Below, in pieces: positions 16,912 through 25,025 of a DNA stretch of 64,000 nt. The number at the start of each line of letters is the position of its first letter. The first letter of the stretch is position 1. Position numbers and translations under genes: made by a program. Source of the stretch: Streptomyces sp. CBMA152 (GTDB taxonomy: Bacteria > Actinomycetota > Actinomycetes > Streptomycetales > Streptomycetaceae); assembly GCF_014596475.1 (NCBI RefSeq), contig NZ_MECJ01000002.1, positions 62,001 through 126,000 of the forward strand. Reading direction: 5' to 3'. Under the pieces are notes generated by a model. That model was given only the letters and a program-made list of their open reading frames with translations. It had not been told where the DNA came from and searched no databases.

Positions 16912-18446
16912 GCGAGCAGGGCGAGTTGCTGCGTATTGAAGGCATCCGGAAGGCGTTTCCCGGCGTGGTCGCGCTCGACGGCGTCGACTTCGACCTGCGC
17001 CGCGGTGAGGTGCACGTTCTCCTGGGCGAGAACGGCGCGGGCAAGAGCACCCTCATCAAGACGCTCTCCGGCGCCCACCGCCCCGACAGCGGCCGCATCC
17101 TCGCCGACGGGCGCGAGGTGCGCATCCACAGCGCGCAGGACGCCGAACGGCTCGGGATCGCCACCATCTACCAGGAGTTCACCCTCGTCCCCGATCTCAC
17201 CGTCGCCGAGAACATCTTCCTGGGCCGCCAGCCGCGCCGCTTCGCAATGATCGACCGCAAGCGCATGGAGGCGGACGCCGCCGTGCTCCTGGAGCGGGTC
17301 GGCGTCGATGTCGCGCCCCACGCGCGCGTACGTGAACTCGGCATCGCCCGGCTCCAGATGGTCGAGATCGCCAAGGCGCTCAGCCTCGACGCACGTGTCC
17401 TGATCATGGACGAGCCGACCGCCGTGCTCACCTCCGAAGAGGTCGACAAGCTCTTCGCCCTCGTACGCGGTCTGCGCGCGGACGGTGTGGGGATCGTCTT
17501 CATCACCCACCACCTCGACGAGATCGCGGCGCTCGGCGACCGGGTCACGGTGCTGCGCGACGGCAGAAGCGTCGGCCAGGTGCCCGCCTCGACGCCCGAG
17601 GACGAACTCGTACGCATGATGGTCGGCCGGGACATCGACCAGCAGTATCCGCGTGAACGCCCGGACGTCGGCGCCCCGTTGCTCTCGGTGCGCTCACTGA
17701 CCCGCAAGGGCGCCTTCCACGACGTCAGCTTCGAGGTGCGCGCCGGTGAGGTCGTGGGCTTGGCCGGACTGGTCGGTGCCGGGCGCACCGAGGTCGCCCG
17801 GGCCGTCTTCGGCGCCGACCGCTACGACAGCGGAACCGTCGACGTGCGCGGCGAACCACTGCCCCGGCACGACGTGAACGCCGCGATGGGCGCCGGGATC
17901 GGTCTGGTCCCCGAGGACCGCAAGGGCCAGGGCCTGGTCCTCGACGCCTCCGTCGAGGAGAACCTGGGCCTGGTCACGCTGCGCTCGGCCACCCGCGCCG
18001 GGCTCGTCGACCGCAAGGGCCAGCGGGCGGCGGCCGCGCGCATCGCCGAACGCCTCGGCGTACGCATGGCCGGGCTCGGCCAGCCGGTGCGCACGCTGTC
18101 CGGCGGCAACCAGCAGAAGGTCGTCATCGGCAAGTGGCTGCTCGCCGACACCCGGGTGCTCATCCTCGACGAGCCGACCCGGGGCATCGACGTCGGCGCC
18201 AAGGTCGAGATCTACCAGCTCGTCAACGAACTGACCGCCGCCGGGCACGCGGTCGTCATGATCTCCAGCGATCTACCCGAGGTGCTCGGCATGAGCGACC
18301 GGGTGCTGGTCATGGCCCAGGGGCGCATCGCCGGGGAACTCCCGGCGGGCGAGACGACCCAGGAGGCCGTCATGGAACTCGCCGTGGGCACGGCGGCCGC
18401 GCCCGCCCCCGTACAGAACGAAGTGGAGGGCTCCCGTGGCCACTGA
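16908..18446 (+). CDS. rbsA: Sugar ABC transporter ATPase with two NBDs (RbsA type)
   Basis: A 512-residue protein with two ATPase halves, as in RbsA/AraG/XylG importers. The first half has Walker A GENGAGKST (about 40-48), VFITHHLDEIAALGDRV and DEPTAVLTSEEVDKL. The second half has the degenerate loop GLVGAGRTEVARAVFG, the signature LSGGNQQKVVIGKWL and Walker B VLILDEPTRGIDVGAK. The GTG start overlaps the lacI stop (GTGA) with AGAGGAG upstream, so the long open frame extending to 15588 is not coding before this point. Its 3' end overlaps the next gene by 11 bp. It energises import of a pentose, probably ribose. Confidence 0.93.
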   Translation: MSEQGELLRIEGIRKAFPGVVALDGVDFDLRRGEVHVLLGENGAGKSTLIKTLSGAHRPDSGRILADGREVRIHSAQDAERLGIATIYQEFTLVPDLTVAENIFLGRQPRRFAMIDRKRMEADAAVLLERVGVDVAPHARVRELGIARLQMVEIAKALSLDARVLIMDEPTAVLTSEEVDKLFALVRGLRADGVGIVFITHHLDEIAALGDRVTVLRDGRSVGQVPASTPEDELVRMMVGRDIDQQYPRERPDVGAPLLSVRSLTRKGAFHDVSFEVRAGEVVGLAGLVGAGRTEVARAVFGADRYDSGTVDVRGEPLPRHDVNAAMGAGIGLVPEDRKGQGLVLDASVEENLGLVTLRSATRAGLVDRKGQRAAAARIAERLGVRMAGLGQPVRTLSGGNQQKVVIGKWLLADTRVLILDEPTRGIDVGAKVEIYQLVNELTAAGHAVVMISSDLPEVLGMSDRVLVMAQGRIAGELPAGETTQEAVMELAVGTAAAPAPVQNEVEGSRGH

Positions 18447-20382
18447 CACGCTCCGGAGCGGCGCGAGCGGCATACCGGCGCTGCGCCGTCTCCTGCTCGA
18501 CAACGGCGCGCTCAGCGCCCTGGTGGTCCTGCTGGTGGCGATGTCGCTGCTCTCCGGCGACTTCCTGACCACGCAGAACCTGCTCAACGTCGGTGTGCAG
18601 GCAGCCGTGACCGCGATCCTCGCGTTCGGGGTCACCTTCGTCATCGTCTCGGCGGGCATCGACCTGTCGGTCGGCTCGGTCGCCGCGCTGTCCGCGACCG
18701 TGCTCGCCTGGTCGGCGACGAAGCAGGGCCTGCCGGTGTGGCTCGCGGTCGTCCTCGCCGTCGGCACGGGCATCGCCTGCGGCCTGGTCAGCGGCGTCCT
18801 CGTCGCGTACGGCAAACTCCCGCCGTTCATCGCCACCTTGGCCATGCTCTCGGTCGGCCGGGGCCTGTCCCTGGTGATCTCGCAGGGCAGCCCGATCGCG
18901 TTCCCCGACTCCGTCTCCCGGATCGGCGACACCATCGGTGGCCGACTGCCCGTCCCGGTCCTGGTGATGGTCGCGATGGGGCTGCTCACCGCGCTGATCC
19001 TGTCGCGTACGTACCTCGGACGCTCGATGTACGCGATCGGCGGCAACGAGGAGGCGGCCCGGCTCTCCGGGCTGCGGGTCAGGCGGCAGAAGATCGCGAT
19101 CTACGCGCTGTCCGGCCTGTTCGCCGCCGTCGCCGGAATCGTGCTCGCCTCCCGGCTGGTCTCGGCGCAGCCGCAGGCCGCCCAGGGGTACGAGCTCGAC
19201 GCGATCGCGGCCGTCGTCATCGGCGGCGCCAGCCTGTCCGGCGGTGTGGGCAAGGCGTCCGGCACCCTGATCGGCGCGCTGATCCTGGCGGTGCTGCGCA
19301 ACGGCCTCAACCTCCTTTCCGTGTCGGCCTTCTGGCAGCAGGTCGTCATCGGCGTCGTCATCGCGCTCGCCGTCCTGCTCGACACCGTGCGCCGCCGGGC
19401 CGGGGCCGCACCCGGGGCGGCGGGTACGGGTTCGGGCGGCGGATTCGGCGGCAAGGGCGGAGCCGTGAAGGCGGCGGTCGCCGCCGTGGCCGTGGCGGCC
19501 GTCCTGGGCGCGCTCTCCTTTGTCAACACCGGCTCGTCCGGCGCCTCCACCAAGGTGGGCATGTCGCTCTCCACCCTCAACAACCCCTTCTTCGTCCAGA
19601 TGAAGGCTGGGGCCGAGGCGGAGGCCAAGGCGGCCGGTGTCGACCTCACCGTCACCGACGCGCAGAACGACGCCTCCCAACAGGCCAACCAGATCCAGAA
19701 CTTCACGGGTGCGGGCATGAAGTCGATCATCGTCAACCCGGTGGACTCGGACGCCGTCGGGCCGTCGGTGCGCGCCGCCAACAAGGCGGACATTCCCGTG
19801 GTCGCCGCCGACCGAGGCGTCAACAAGGCGACCGCGGCCACCCTGGTCGCCTCCGACAACGTGGCGGGCGGCAGGCTCGCCGCGAAGACGCTCGCCGACA
19901 AGCTCGGCGGCAAGGGCAGGATCGCCGTCCTCCAGGGCACCGCGGGCACCTCCGCCAGCCGCGAGCGCGGCCAGGGCTTCGCCGAGGGCATCAAGGCGTA
20001 CCCCGGCATCACGGTCGTCGCCCGTCAGCCCGCCGACTTCGACCGCACCAAGGGCCTCGACGTGATGACCAATCTGCTCCAGTCCCACCCCGACGTCACC
20101 GGGGTCTTCGCCGAGAACGACGAGATGGCGCTCGGCGCGGTCAAGGCGCTCGGCGCCAAGGCGGGATCGACCGTCGCCGTAGTCGGCTTCGACGGAACTC
20201 CCGACGGTCTCAAAGCAGTTGGGGCGGGCACACTGTACGCATCGGTCGCGCAGCAGCCCGCCGAGCTCGGCCGGATCGCCGTGCGCAACGCGGTCAGGGC
20301 GGCGAAGGGCGACCAGGTCGAGAGCACGGTGAAGGTTCCGGTCAAGGTCGTCCTGCGCGAAAACCTCGCCCAGTTCTCCTGA
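18436..20382 (+). CDS. rbsC: Fused ribose-type ABC permease and substrate-binding protein (RbsC-RbsB)
   Basis: One 648-residue chain. Residues up to about 325 are a multi-pass permease of the RbsC/BPD_transp_2 class (FLTTQNLLNVGVQ, FVIVSAGIDLSVGSVAAL, LPPFIATLAMLSVGRGL, DAIAAVVIGGASLSGGVGK). A Gly-rich linker (about 330-343) and one extra membrane segment (about 345-366) lead to a complete RbsB-like binding protein (VGMSLSTLNNPFFVQMKAG, SIIVNPVDSDAV, VAADRGVNKAT, VLQGTAGTSASRERGQGF, GVFAENDEMALGAVKALG, VVGFDGTPDGLKAV). The binding domain is thus tethered to its permease instead of being a lipoprotein. Similar bifunctional proteins are annotated in other Streptomyces. The GTG start overlaps the ATPase gene. 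Confidence 0.93.
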   Translation: MATDTLRSGASGIPALRRLLLDNGALSALVVLLVAMSLLSGDFLTTQNLLNVGVQAAVTAILAFGVTFVIVSAGIDLSVGSVAALSATVLAWSATKQGLPVWLAVVLAVGTGIACGLVSGVLVAYGKLPPFIATLAMLSVGRGLSLVISQGSPIAFPDSVSRIGDTIGGRLPVPVLVMVAMGLLTALILSRTYLGRSMYAIGGNEEAARLSGLRVRRQKIAIYALSGLFAAVAGIVLASRLVSAQPQAAQGYELDAIAAVVIGGASLSGGVGKASGTLIGALILAVLRNGLNLLSVSAFWQQVVIGVVIALAVLLDTVRRRAGAAPGAAGTGSGGGFGGKGGAVKAAVAAVAVAAVLGALSFVNTGSSGASTKVGMSLSTLNNPFFVQMKAGAEAEAKAAGVDLTVTDAQNDASQQANQIQNFTGAGMKSIIVNPVDSDAVGPSVRAANKADIPVVAADRGVNKATAATLVASDNVAGGRLAAKTLADKLGGKGRIAVLQGTAGTSASRERGQGFAEGIKAYPGITVVARQPADFDRTKGLDVMTNLLQSHPDVTGVFAENDEMALGAVKALGAKAGSTVAVVGFDGTPDGLKAVGAGTLYASVAQQPAELGRIAVRNAVRAAKGDQVESTVKVPVKVVLRENLAQFS

Positions 20383-20454
20383 ACGTCGCAGACTTCTCCT
20401 CGACGGAAACCGGCCACCCCCCAACCTCGGCCACACAGCGAAAGCAGGACAGGG

Positions 20455-21360
20455 ATGTACGACTACGACCTTCTGGTCGTCGGGTCCGCCAACGCCGACC
20501 TGGTCATCGGCGTGGACCGCCGCCCCGCGCCCGGCGAGACCGTGCTCGGCTCGGACCTGGTCGTCCACCCGGGCGGCAAGGGCGCGAACCAGGCCGTCGC
20601 GGCCGCCCGGCTCGGCGCGCGCACCGCGCTGCTGGCCCGGGTCGGCGACGACGGCCATGGACGGCTGCTCATCGACTCGCAGCGGGCGGCGGGCGTCGAC
20701 ACCGTCGGCATGCTCGTCGGCGGGGCGCCCACCGGGGTGGCGCTGATCACCGTGGACCCGTCCGGCGACAACAGCATCGTGGTCTCGCCCGGCGCCAACG
20801 CCCGGCTCGCCCCGCAGGACGTGCGGGCCGCCGCCAGCCTCTTCCAGGCGTCCCGGGTGGTCTCCGCGCAGCTGGAGATCCCGCTGGAGACGGTGGTCGA
20901 GACGGTACGGAGTCTGGCCTTCGGCAGCCGATTCGTGCTCAACCCGTCCCCGCCCGCCCGGCTGCCCGCCGCCGTGCTCACCGCCTGCGACCCGCTGATC
21001 GTCAACGAGCACGAGGCGCGCTTCATCCTGGGCGACTCGGCGGGCCCCGCCCCCGAGGACTGGGCCCGGGCGCTGCTGCTGCGCGGCCCGCGCTCGGTGG
21101 TGATCACCCTGGGCGCGGCGGGCGCCCTGGTCGCGGCCGGCAGCACCAACTCCTTCGTACGGGTGGCCAGTCCGCAGGTCGACGTGGTGGACACGACCGG
21201 CGCCGGGGACGCCTTCACGGCCGCCCTGGCCTGGCGGCTCGGCCTGGGCGAGGACCTGGCGGAGGCCGCCGCGTTCGCGGTCCGGGTCGGGGCGGCGGCG
21301 GTGACCCGGCCTGGCGCGCAGGAGTCGTATCCGACGGCCGAGGAGGTCTTCGCGCGGTGA
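20455..21360 (+). CDS. rbsK: Ribokinase
   Basis: A 301-residue PfkB-family sugar kinase that would phosphorylate incoming ribose at O-5. Motifs are complete: N-terminal VVGSANADLVIGVDRRPAPGE, the glycine pair HPGGKGANQAVAAARLGA, NPSPPARLPAAVL, and the catalytic/anion-hole motif DTTGAGDAFTAALAWRLG near the C-terminus with the expected Asp. It lies 72 bp after the permease/binding-protein gene and closes the operon. An RbsD pyranase gene, often present in ribose operons, is not found; the next gene encodes an unrelated secreted protein. Confidence 0.93.
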   Translation: MYDYDLLVVGSANADLVIGVDRRPAPGETVLGSDLVVHPGGKGANQAVAAARLGARTALLARVGDDGHGRLLIDSQRAAGVDTVGMLVGGAPTGVALITVDPSGDNSIVVSPGANARLAPQDVRAAASLFQASRVVSAQLEIPLETVVETVRSLAFGSRFVLNPSPPARLPAAVLTACDPLIVNEHEARFILGDSAGPAPEDWARALLLRGPRSVVITLGAAGALVAAGSTNSFVRVASPQVDVVDTTGAGDAFTAALAWRLGLGEDLAEAAAFAVRVGAAAVTRPGAQESYPTAEEVFAR

Positions 21361-21547
21361 GGTGAGCGGCTTTTCCGCGCGTCCGGCCGCCGTTCGGACC
21401 ACGGCGGTTGTCGGCCATCCGCGCGGAATCGGCCATACCCCTACAAATCCCGGAAAGCGCCCGGCCCCAGCCCCTACCGTGATCCCGATGCGTCGGCCGA
21501 CGCAGCACGACGGCCCACGGGGGCCATGCGCCAGGGAGTTGCAGTAG

Positions 21548-22216
21548 ATGAAACGACGGTTGGGCATCCTCGTCTCGGTCGGTGCGCTCACGTTCGGGGC
21601 CACCGGTGTGGGCACCGCCGCGGCCTCCGCCGCACCGGCCCACCCCACCGTGACCGCCGAGATCTTCGCCACCAGCAACACGGCCGTCATCACCGACCCC
21701 GCCGACCCCCGGCTGCGGACCCAACTGCGCGGCTTCGACCGCGAAGTGCGCTCGGTCATCCACGCCAACGGCGCCAGGGCCGGGAAGTCGACCCTCCTGA
21801 ACGGCGTGTTCTGGTCGTCCGACCTCAAGCAGGCGACATACGAGCGCTCGCGCGAGTTCGACGTCAACCATGTCAGCGCGAACGGCCTGCACCACATCGC
21901 GGACGTCGTCCGCAAGCAGTTCAAGCAGGAGTCCGTCCTGACCTTCCGCTATCTCCCGCGCACCTCGGCGCAGACCAACGCCGTCGACATCGAAGCGCCG
22001 GGCGTCACCTCGCGCACACTCCACGACGCGCTGCTCGCGAACCCCACCGCCCGTGACGAACTCGGCGGCGGCTCCGTCACCGCCCGCGACGGCAGGCTCA
22101 TCCTCATCGCCCCGCTCGCCGACCTCCCGCTCGCCAAGAAGTTCGTGGGCGAGCTCGGGGTGGACTGGACGAAGGCCCAAGTGCGGTACGGGGCCGAGGA
22201 GTTCGTCGGCAGCTGA
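21548..22216 (+). CDS. Secreted protein of unknown function (222 aa)
   Basis: A 222-residue protein with a clear Sec signal (MKRRLGILVSVGALTFGATG, cleavage near SAAPA) and AGGGAG upstream. The mature part is soluble, with mixed alpha/beta segments (TAEIFATSNTAVITDPADPR, VRSVIHANGARAG, VNHVSANGLHHIADVVRKQ, VTARDGRLILIAPLADLPLA) and no cysteines. No family is recognised. It stands alone, with 187 bp between it and ribokinase. Confidence 0.75.
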   Translation: MKRRLGILVSVGALTFGATGVGTAAASAAPAHPTVTAEIFATSNTAVITDPADPRLRTQLRGFDREVRSVIHANGARAGKSTLLNGVFWSSDLKQATYERSREFDVNHVSANGLHHIADVVRKQFKQESVLTFRYLPRTSAQTNAVDIEAPGVTSRTLHDALLANPTARDELGGGSVTARDGRLILIAPLADLPLAKKFVGELGVDWTKAQVRYGAEEFVGS

Positions 22217-22453
22217 CGCGCGGCCGCGCGCGCGGACCCGGAGGCCTGTGCGCGCAGGCGAGTGATCCCCGCACACCGATTACGTAACGTAACCGCGTGT
22301 GCACCATGCGCCCCGTTACCCGCGTAGCTGTCCCTGAGCAGCGGAATTGGCCACTTTAAGTGGTCGCACGACCGGTGCTTTTCGTGGGAGGGCGGCGCAA
22401 GCTGGAGGCGGAGCCGGGCCGTCTATCCCCGAGCAGACGGCCCAGCTCCGCCC

Positions 22454-22487
22454 GGGGCGCCGCCACGGAGCGGGAGGACGGCGCCCC
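22454..22487 (-). terminator. Hairpin terminator of the 2OG-oxygenase gene
   Basis: GGGGCGCCG and CGGCGCCCC form a 9-bp stem with a 16-base loop, starting 17 bp beyond the oxygenase stop codon at 22504 on the minus strand. Confidence 0.7.
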
Positions 22488-22503
22488 TGGGACGCCTCCC
22501 CGA

Positions 22504-23514
22504 TCAGCCCACCAGCTCCGGGTGGTGACGCCGCGCCACCTCCGGGTGGGCGCGCAGCCAGCCCTTCAGTTCATTGCGGCCGTACTCGGCGTGCAGCGGG
22601 TTGTCCGCGCTGTGCGCGACGCCGGGCGCGTGCGAGAGATAGGCGCCGGGGACCGTCTCGACACGGGCGTCCAGGCGCGGGTTGTAGAAGAACGGCACCG
22701 AGTACCGCTCCACGGCACCGGGCGGCGAGACGACGCGGTGGTCGGTCGCGGACAGATAGCCCTCGGTCGCGATCTCCAGGAGCTCGCCGAGGTTGACGAC
22801 GAAGGCGCCGGGCAGCGGCGGAACGTCCACGAAGCCGTCGCCGAGCCGGACTTGGAGACCCCCGACGGAGTCCTGGAGCAGCAGCGTCAGGAACCCGTAG
22901 TCCTTGTGCGCGCCGACGCCCTGGCCGTCGCCCTCCGGAGCGCTTCCGGGGTAGCGGATCAGCTTGGTGTGCAGATGCGGGCGCTCGGCGAAGGCGGCGT
23001 CGAAGAAGTCGGCGGGGGCGCCGATGGAGGCGAGCAGCTCCTGGAGCAGCCGGTGCGCGACGGCCGCGAGCCGGTCCTGCCAGTCGAGCACGACGGTGCG
23101 CAGCTCGGGCAGCGCGTCGGGCCACTGGTTGGGCCCTTCGAGCCAGCGGTACGCCGGGTCGTCCGGCCCCACCACGGGCGCGGGCCGCTCGGCCCCGACG
23201 TCGAGCTGGTCCCGCCAGTCCGAACGCCCGCCCGTCAGCTCATGGCCGATGCGCGTGTAGCCCCGGAAGTGCGGCGAGCGCAGATTGCTCAGGGCGAGCC
23301 GATCGGCCTCGGGCAGTGCGAAGAACTCCCTGGTCAGCCGCGCTATGCGAGCGACCTCGGCGTCCTCGATGCCATGCCCCACGAGGTGGAAGAACCCGGT
23401 GTCGCGGGCCGCGCGGTGCAGCCCCTCGCGGAAGGCGTCACGCGTGACCGGGTCATCCGCCTGCGACAGGTCGACCACGGGCAGTGAGGTGGAAAGCAGG
23501 GTGCTGCTGGACAT
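22504..23514 (-). CDS. 2-oxoglutarate/Fe(II) oxygenase of the isopenicillin-N-synthase-like family
   Basis: A 336-residue non-haem iron oxygenase. The N-terminal DIOX_N half has LPVVDLSQADDP and FREGLHRAARDTGFFHLVGHG. The jelly-roll core carries the iron triad H203-x-D205 (GAHKDYGFLTLLLQD) and H259 (LSATDHRVVSPPG), plus R270-x-S272 (VERYSVPFFYNP) for the 2-oxoglutarate carboxylate, so it should be active. The true substrate is unknown; IPNS-like actinobacterial members of this type are mostly unassigned. It is preceded at 23711-23785 by a 24-codon leader peptide ending with Ser-Cys-Arg, which suggests attenuation control. A hairpin terminator follows. Confidence 0.9.
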   Translation of the reverse strand: MSSSTLLSTSLPVVDLSQADDPVTRDAFREGLHRAARDTGFFHLVGHGIEDAEVARIARLTREFFALPEADRLALSNLRSPHFRGYTRIGHELTGGRSDWRDQLDVGAERPAPVVGPDDPAYRWLEGPNQWPDALPELRTVVLDWQDRLAAVAHRLLQELLASIGAPADFFDAAFAERPHLHTKLIRYPGSAPEGDGQGVGAHKDYGFLTLLLQDSVGGLQVRLGDGFVDVPPLPGAFVVNLGELLEIATEGYLSATDHRVVSPPGAVERYSVPFFYNPRLDARVETVPGAYLSHAPGVAHSADNPLHAEYGRNELKGWLRAHPEVARRHHPELVG

Positions 23515-23710
23515 GGCGGGTTCCGTTTCCGTTCCGGGATATACGGAGGTCCTGTTCCCGGGGGTGCCGGGAGGACGGCCGGAACGGCTCGGCGAAAGGG
23601 GTGCGCCGGAACCGGGGTGTGACCGCGACAGGACCGTGGGGCAGAAGGGCGGGCCCGGGGCGAGGCTCGAAGAGCCGGGCCGGGGGCCAGGGCCGAGAAG
23701 GCCGCGAAGG

Positions 23711-23785
23711 TCAGTCCTGCGGGCGACAGCTCATGCTGGTGACGCGCACGTAGTCCACGTGTCGGCGCATCACGAGAAGAGTCAT
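23711..23785 (-). CDS. Putative 24-aa attenuation leader peptide upstream of the 2OG oxygenase
   Basis: Twenty-four codons read MTLLVMRRHVDYVRVTSMSC followed by RPQD. The pattern RRHVDxxRVxSxxCR resembles the short Cys-containing leader peptides found before sulfur-metabolism genes in actinobacteria. In that group ribosome stalling at the terminal Cys codon is thought to sense cysteine or charged tRNA-Cys. It lies 196 bp before the oxygenase start on the same strand. In between are GC-rich self-complementary stretches such as GGCTC-GAA-GAGCC, which could form alternative structures. The peptide is too short to be an enzyme. The link to sulfur is inference by resemblance. Confidence 0.6.
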   Translation of the reverse strand: MTLLVMRRHVDYVRVTSMSCRPQD

Positions 23786-23887
23786 GCCACGAAGAGTACG
23801 CCTGGTGGGCGGGGGCGTGGGGGAGATCTTGACCACACTCGCGCGGAGGCGGCCCGGTGCGGTGAGGCGGTTGCCTAGGTTGGCGCC

Positions 23888-24640
23888 ATGGGAACGCGAC
23901 CGGCAGCAGACGTCCAGCACTCCGTCTCGACCTGGCAGCAGCCCTCGCCGCCGCCCGCGTCCCTCGAACGCGCCGAACTGGTGGAGTGGGTGGCCCGGCG
24001 GATCATCGCCCGGGGAGAGGGCCGCCTCCTGGTCGGGATCGACGGTTTCACCGCCTCCGGGAAGACCAGCTTCGGCCATGAACTGGCCGAGTGGATCAGC
24101 GGCGCGGGCCGCCCCGTACTGCGGGCCACGCTCGACGACTTCAAGAAGCCGTGGAAGGACCGGCATCTGTACGACCGGGAGTCGGGCGAGGGGTACTACC
24201 GCAACGCCTACGACTACGCCGCCGCCAAGCGGCTCCTGCTCGACCCGTGCCGTTCGCGGGGACCGGTGGACTGCGCCCTGTGCTCCATCGACCCGCTGAC
24301 CCAGGTGGACCACTCGTCGACCACCCGTCCCGTCGCCCCGGACGCCGTACTGATCGTGGACGGTGTCTTCGCCTTCCGCCCCGAGATCGACGACTACTGG
24401 GACTTCCGTATCTGGCTGGACGTCGACGCGGAGCTGTCGGTGCGGCGGGGCGCCGCACGTGACCAGAACTGGGCGGGTTCCGACGCGGAGGCGATCCACC
24501 GTGACCGCTATCTGGTCGCGGAGCGCATCTACTTGGACGAGGTGGATCCGCTGAAGAGGATGGACGTCGTCGTGGACAACTCGGACTTCGCGCGCCCGCG
24601 CGTGATCGGCACCCAGGGCGACATGCCCCGCCCGCGCTGA
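23888..24640 (+). CDS. Uridine-kinase-like P-loop protein
   Basis: A 250-residue cytoplasmic P-loop NTPase related to uridine kinase and phosphoribulokinase. Walker A is GIDGFTASGKTS (G53 to T60). It is followed by RATLDDFKKPWKDRHLYDRE, where the Asp pair would contact substrate and Mg, and a Walker-B-like DAVLIVDGVFAFRPEIDDYW. The Arg-rich lid SVRRGAARDQNW and ERIYLDEVDP complete the fold. These actinobacterial relatives usually lack a proven substrate, so nucleoside phosphorylation is only the default guess. It is divergent from the leader peptide and oxygenase gene. Confidence 0.85.
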   Translation: MGTRPAADVQHSVSTWQQPSPPPASLERAELVEWVARRIIARGEGRLLVGIDGFTASGKTSFGHELAEWISGAGRPVLRATLDDFKKPWKDRHLYDRESGEGYYRNAYDYAAAKRLLLDPCRSRGPVDCALCSIDPLTQVDHSSTTRPVAPDAVLIVDGVFAFRPEIDDYWDFRIWLDVDAELSVRRGAARDQNWAGSDAEAIHRDRYLVAERIYLDEVDPLKRMDVVVDNSDFARPRVIGTQGDMPRPR

Positions 24641-24737
24641 TCCGATCAGGGGAACGACCAGCCTGTCGGGTGGGCGTGCGGGCGCTGGTTGGCGAGAGTC
24701 GAGGCGACCAGTCGGACACCTCACCCAAGGGACTCCC

Positions 24738-24929
24738 ATGCTCCGTCGCCTCGCCGTCGTCCTCGTCAGCCTTTCCGCCGCGGCCTGCTTCACCGCCGGT
24801 ACCGCGACCGCCGCGTCGCACGACGACCCGCGGGAGCTGACCCCCCGCGAGCAGGCGGGCCTGGAATTCGCGGGCCACGTACTCGGCGGCCTCCTCGGCG
24901 GCTCCCCCCTGCGCGGCGCGGGCTTCTGA
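24738..24929 (+). CDS. Small secreted protein (63 aa)
   Basis: A 63-residue peptide with a Sec signal (MLRRLAVVLVSLSAAACFTA, cleavage near ATAA). The mature part has about 38 residues (SHDDPRELTPREQAGLEFAG and a Gly-rich end with LGGLLGGSP). AAGGGA precedes the ATG at 24738. Coding bias is Streptomyces-like. The function is unknown. A cysteine in the signal region (AAACFTAG) does not make a convincing lipobox. Confidence 0.6.
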   Translation: MLRRLAVVLVSLSAAACFTAGTATAASHDDPRELTPREQAGLEFAGHVLGGLLGGSPLRGAGF

Positions 24930-24966
24930 CGCCGTACGTCCCGGTGCTGATCCGGGGAACGTGACA

Positions 24967-24998
24967 CGGGCGCCCACCCCCGTCGGGGTGGGCGCCCG
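24967..24998. terminator. Strong hairpin terminator
   Basis: CGGGCGCCCACCCC and GGGGTGGGCGCCCG pair perfectly over 14 bp around a CGTC loop. The hairpin lies between the small secreted protein gene and the convergent M4 protease gene and can end both. Confidence 0.88.
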
Positions 24999-25025
24999 CG
25001 ATGTCTCAGTGGTCCGCCTGGCGGA

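Noticed and set aside
18370..21924. 1184-codon minus-strand open frame opposite the ribose operon
   Set aside because: GC-rich antisense artefact; composition is Arg/Gly/Asp-rich with no domain, and the plus strand carries complete, motif-bearing genes.
22275..22300. ATTACGTAACGTAACC repeat as a possible gamma-butyrolactone (ARE-like) operator
   Set aside because: It is short and lacks the full ARE palindrome, and no AfsR/ArpA-type regulator or butyrolactone synthase is nearby.
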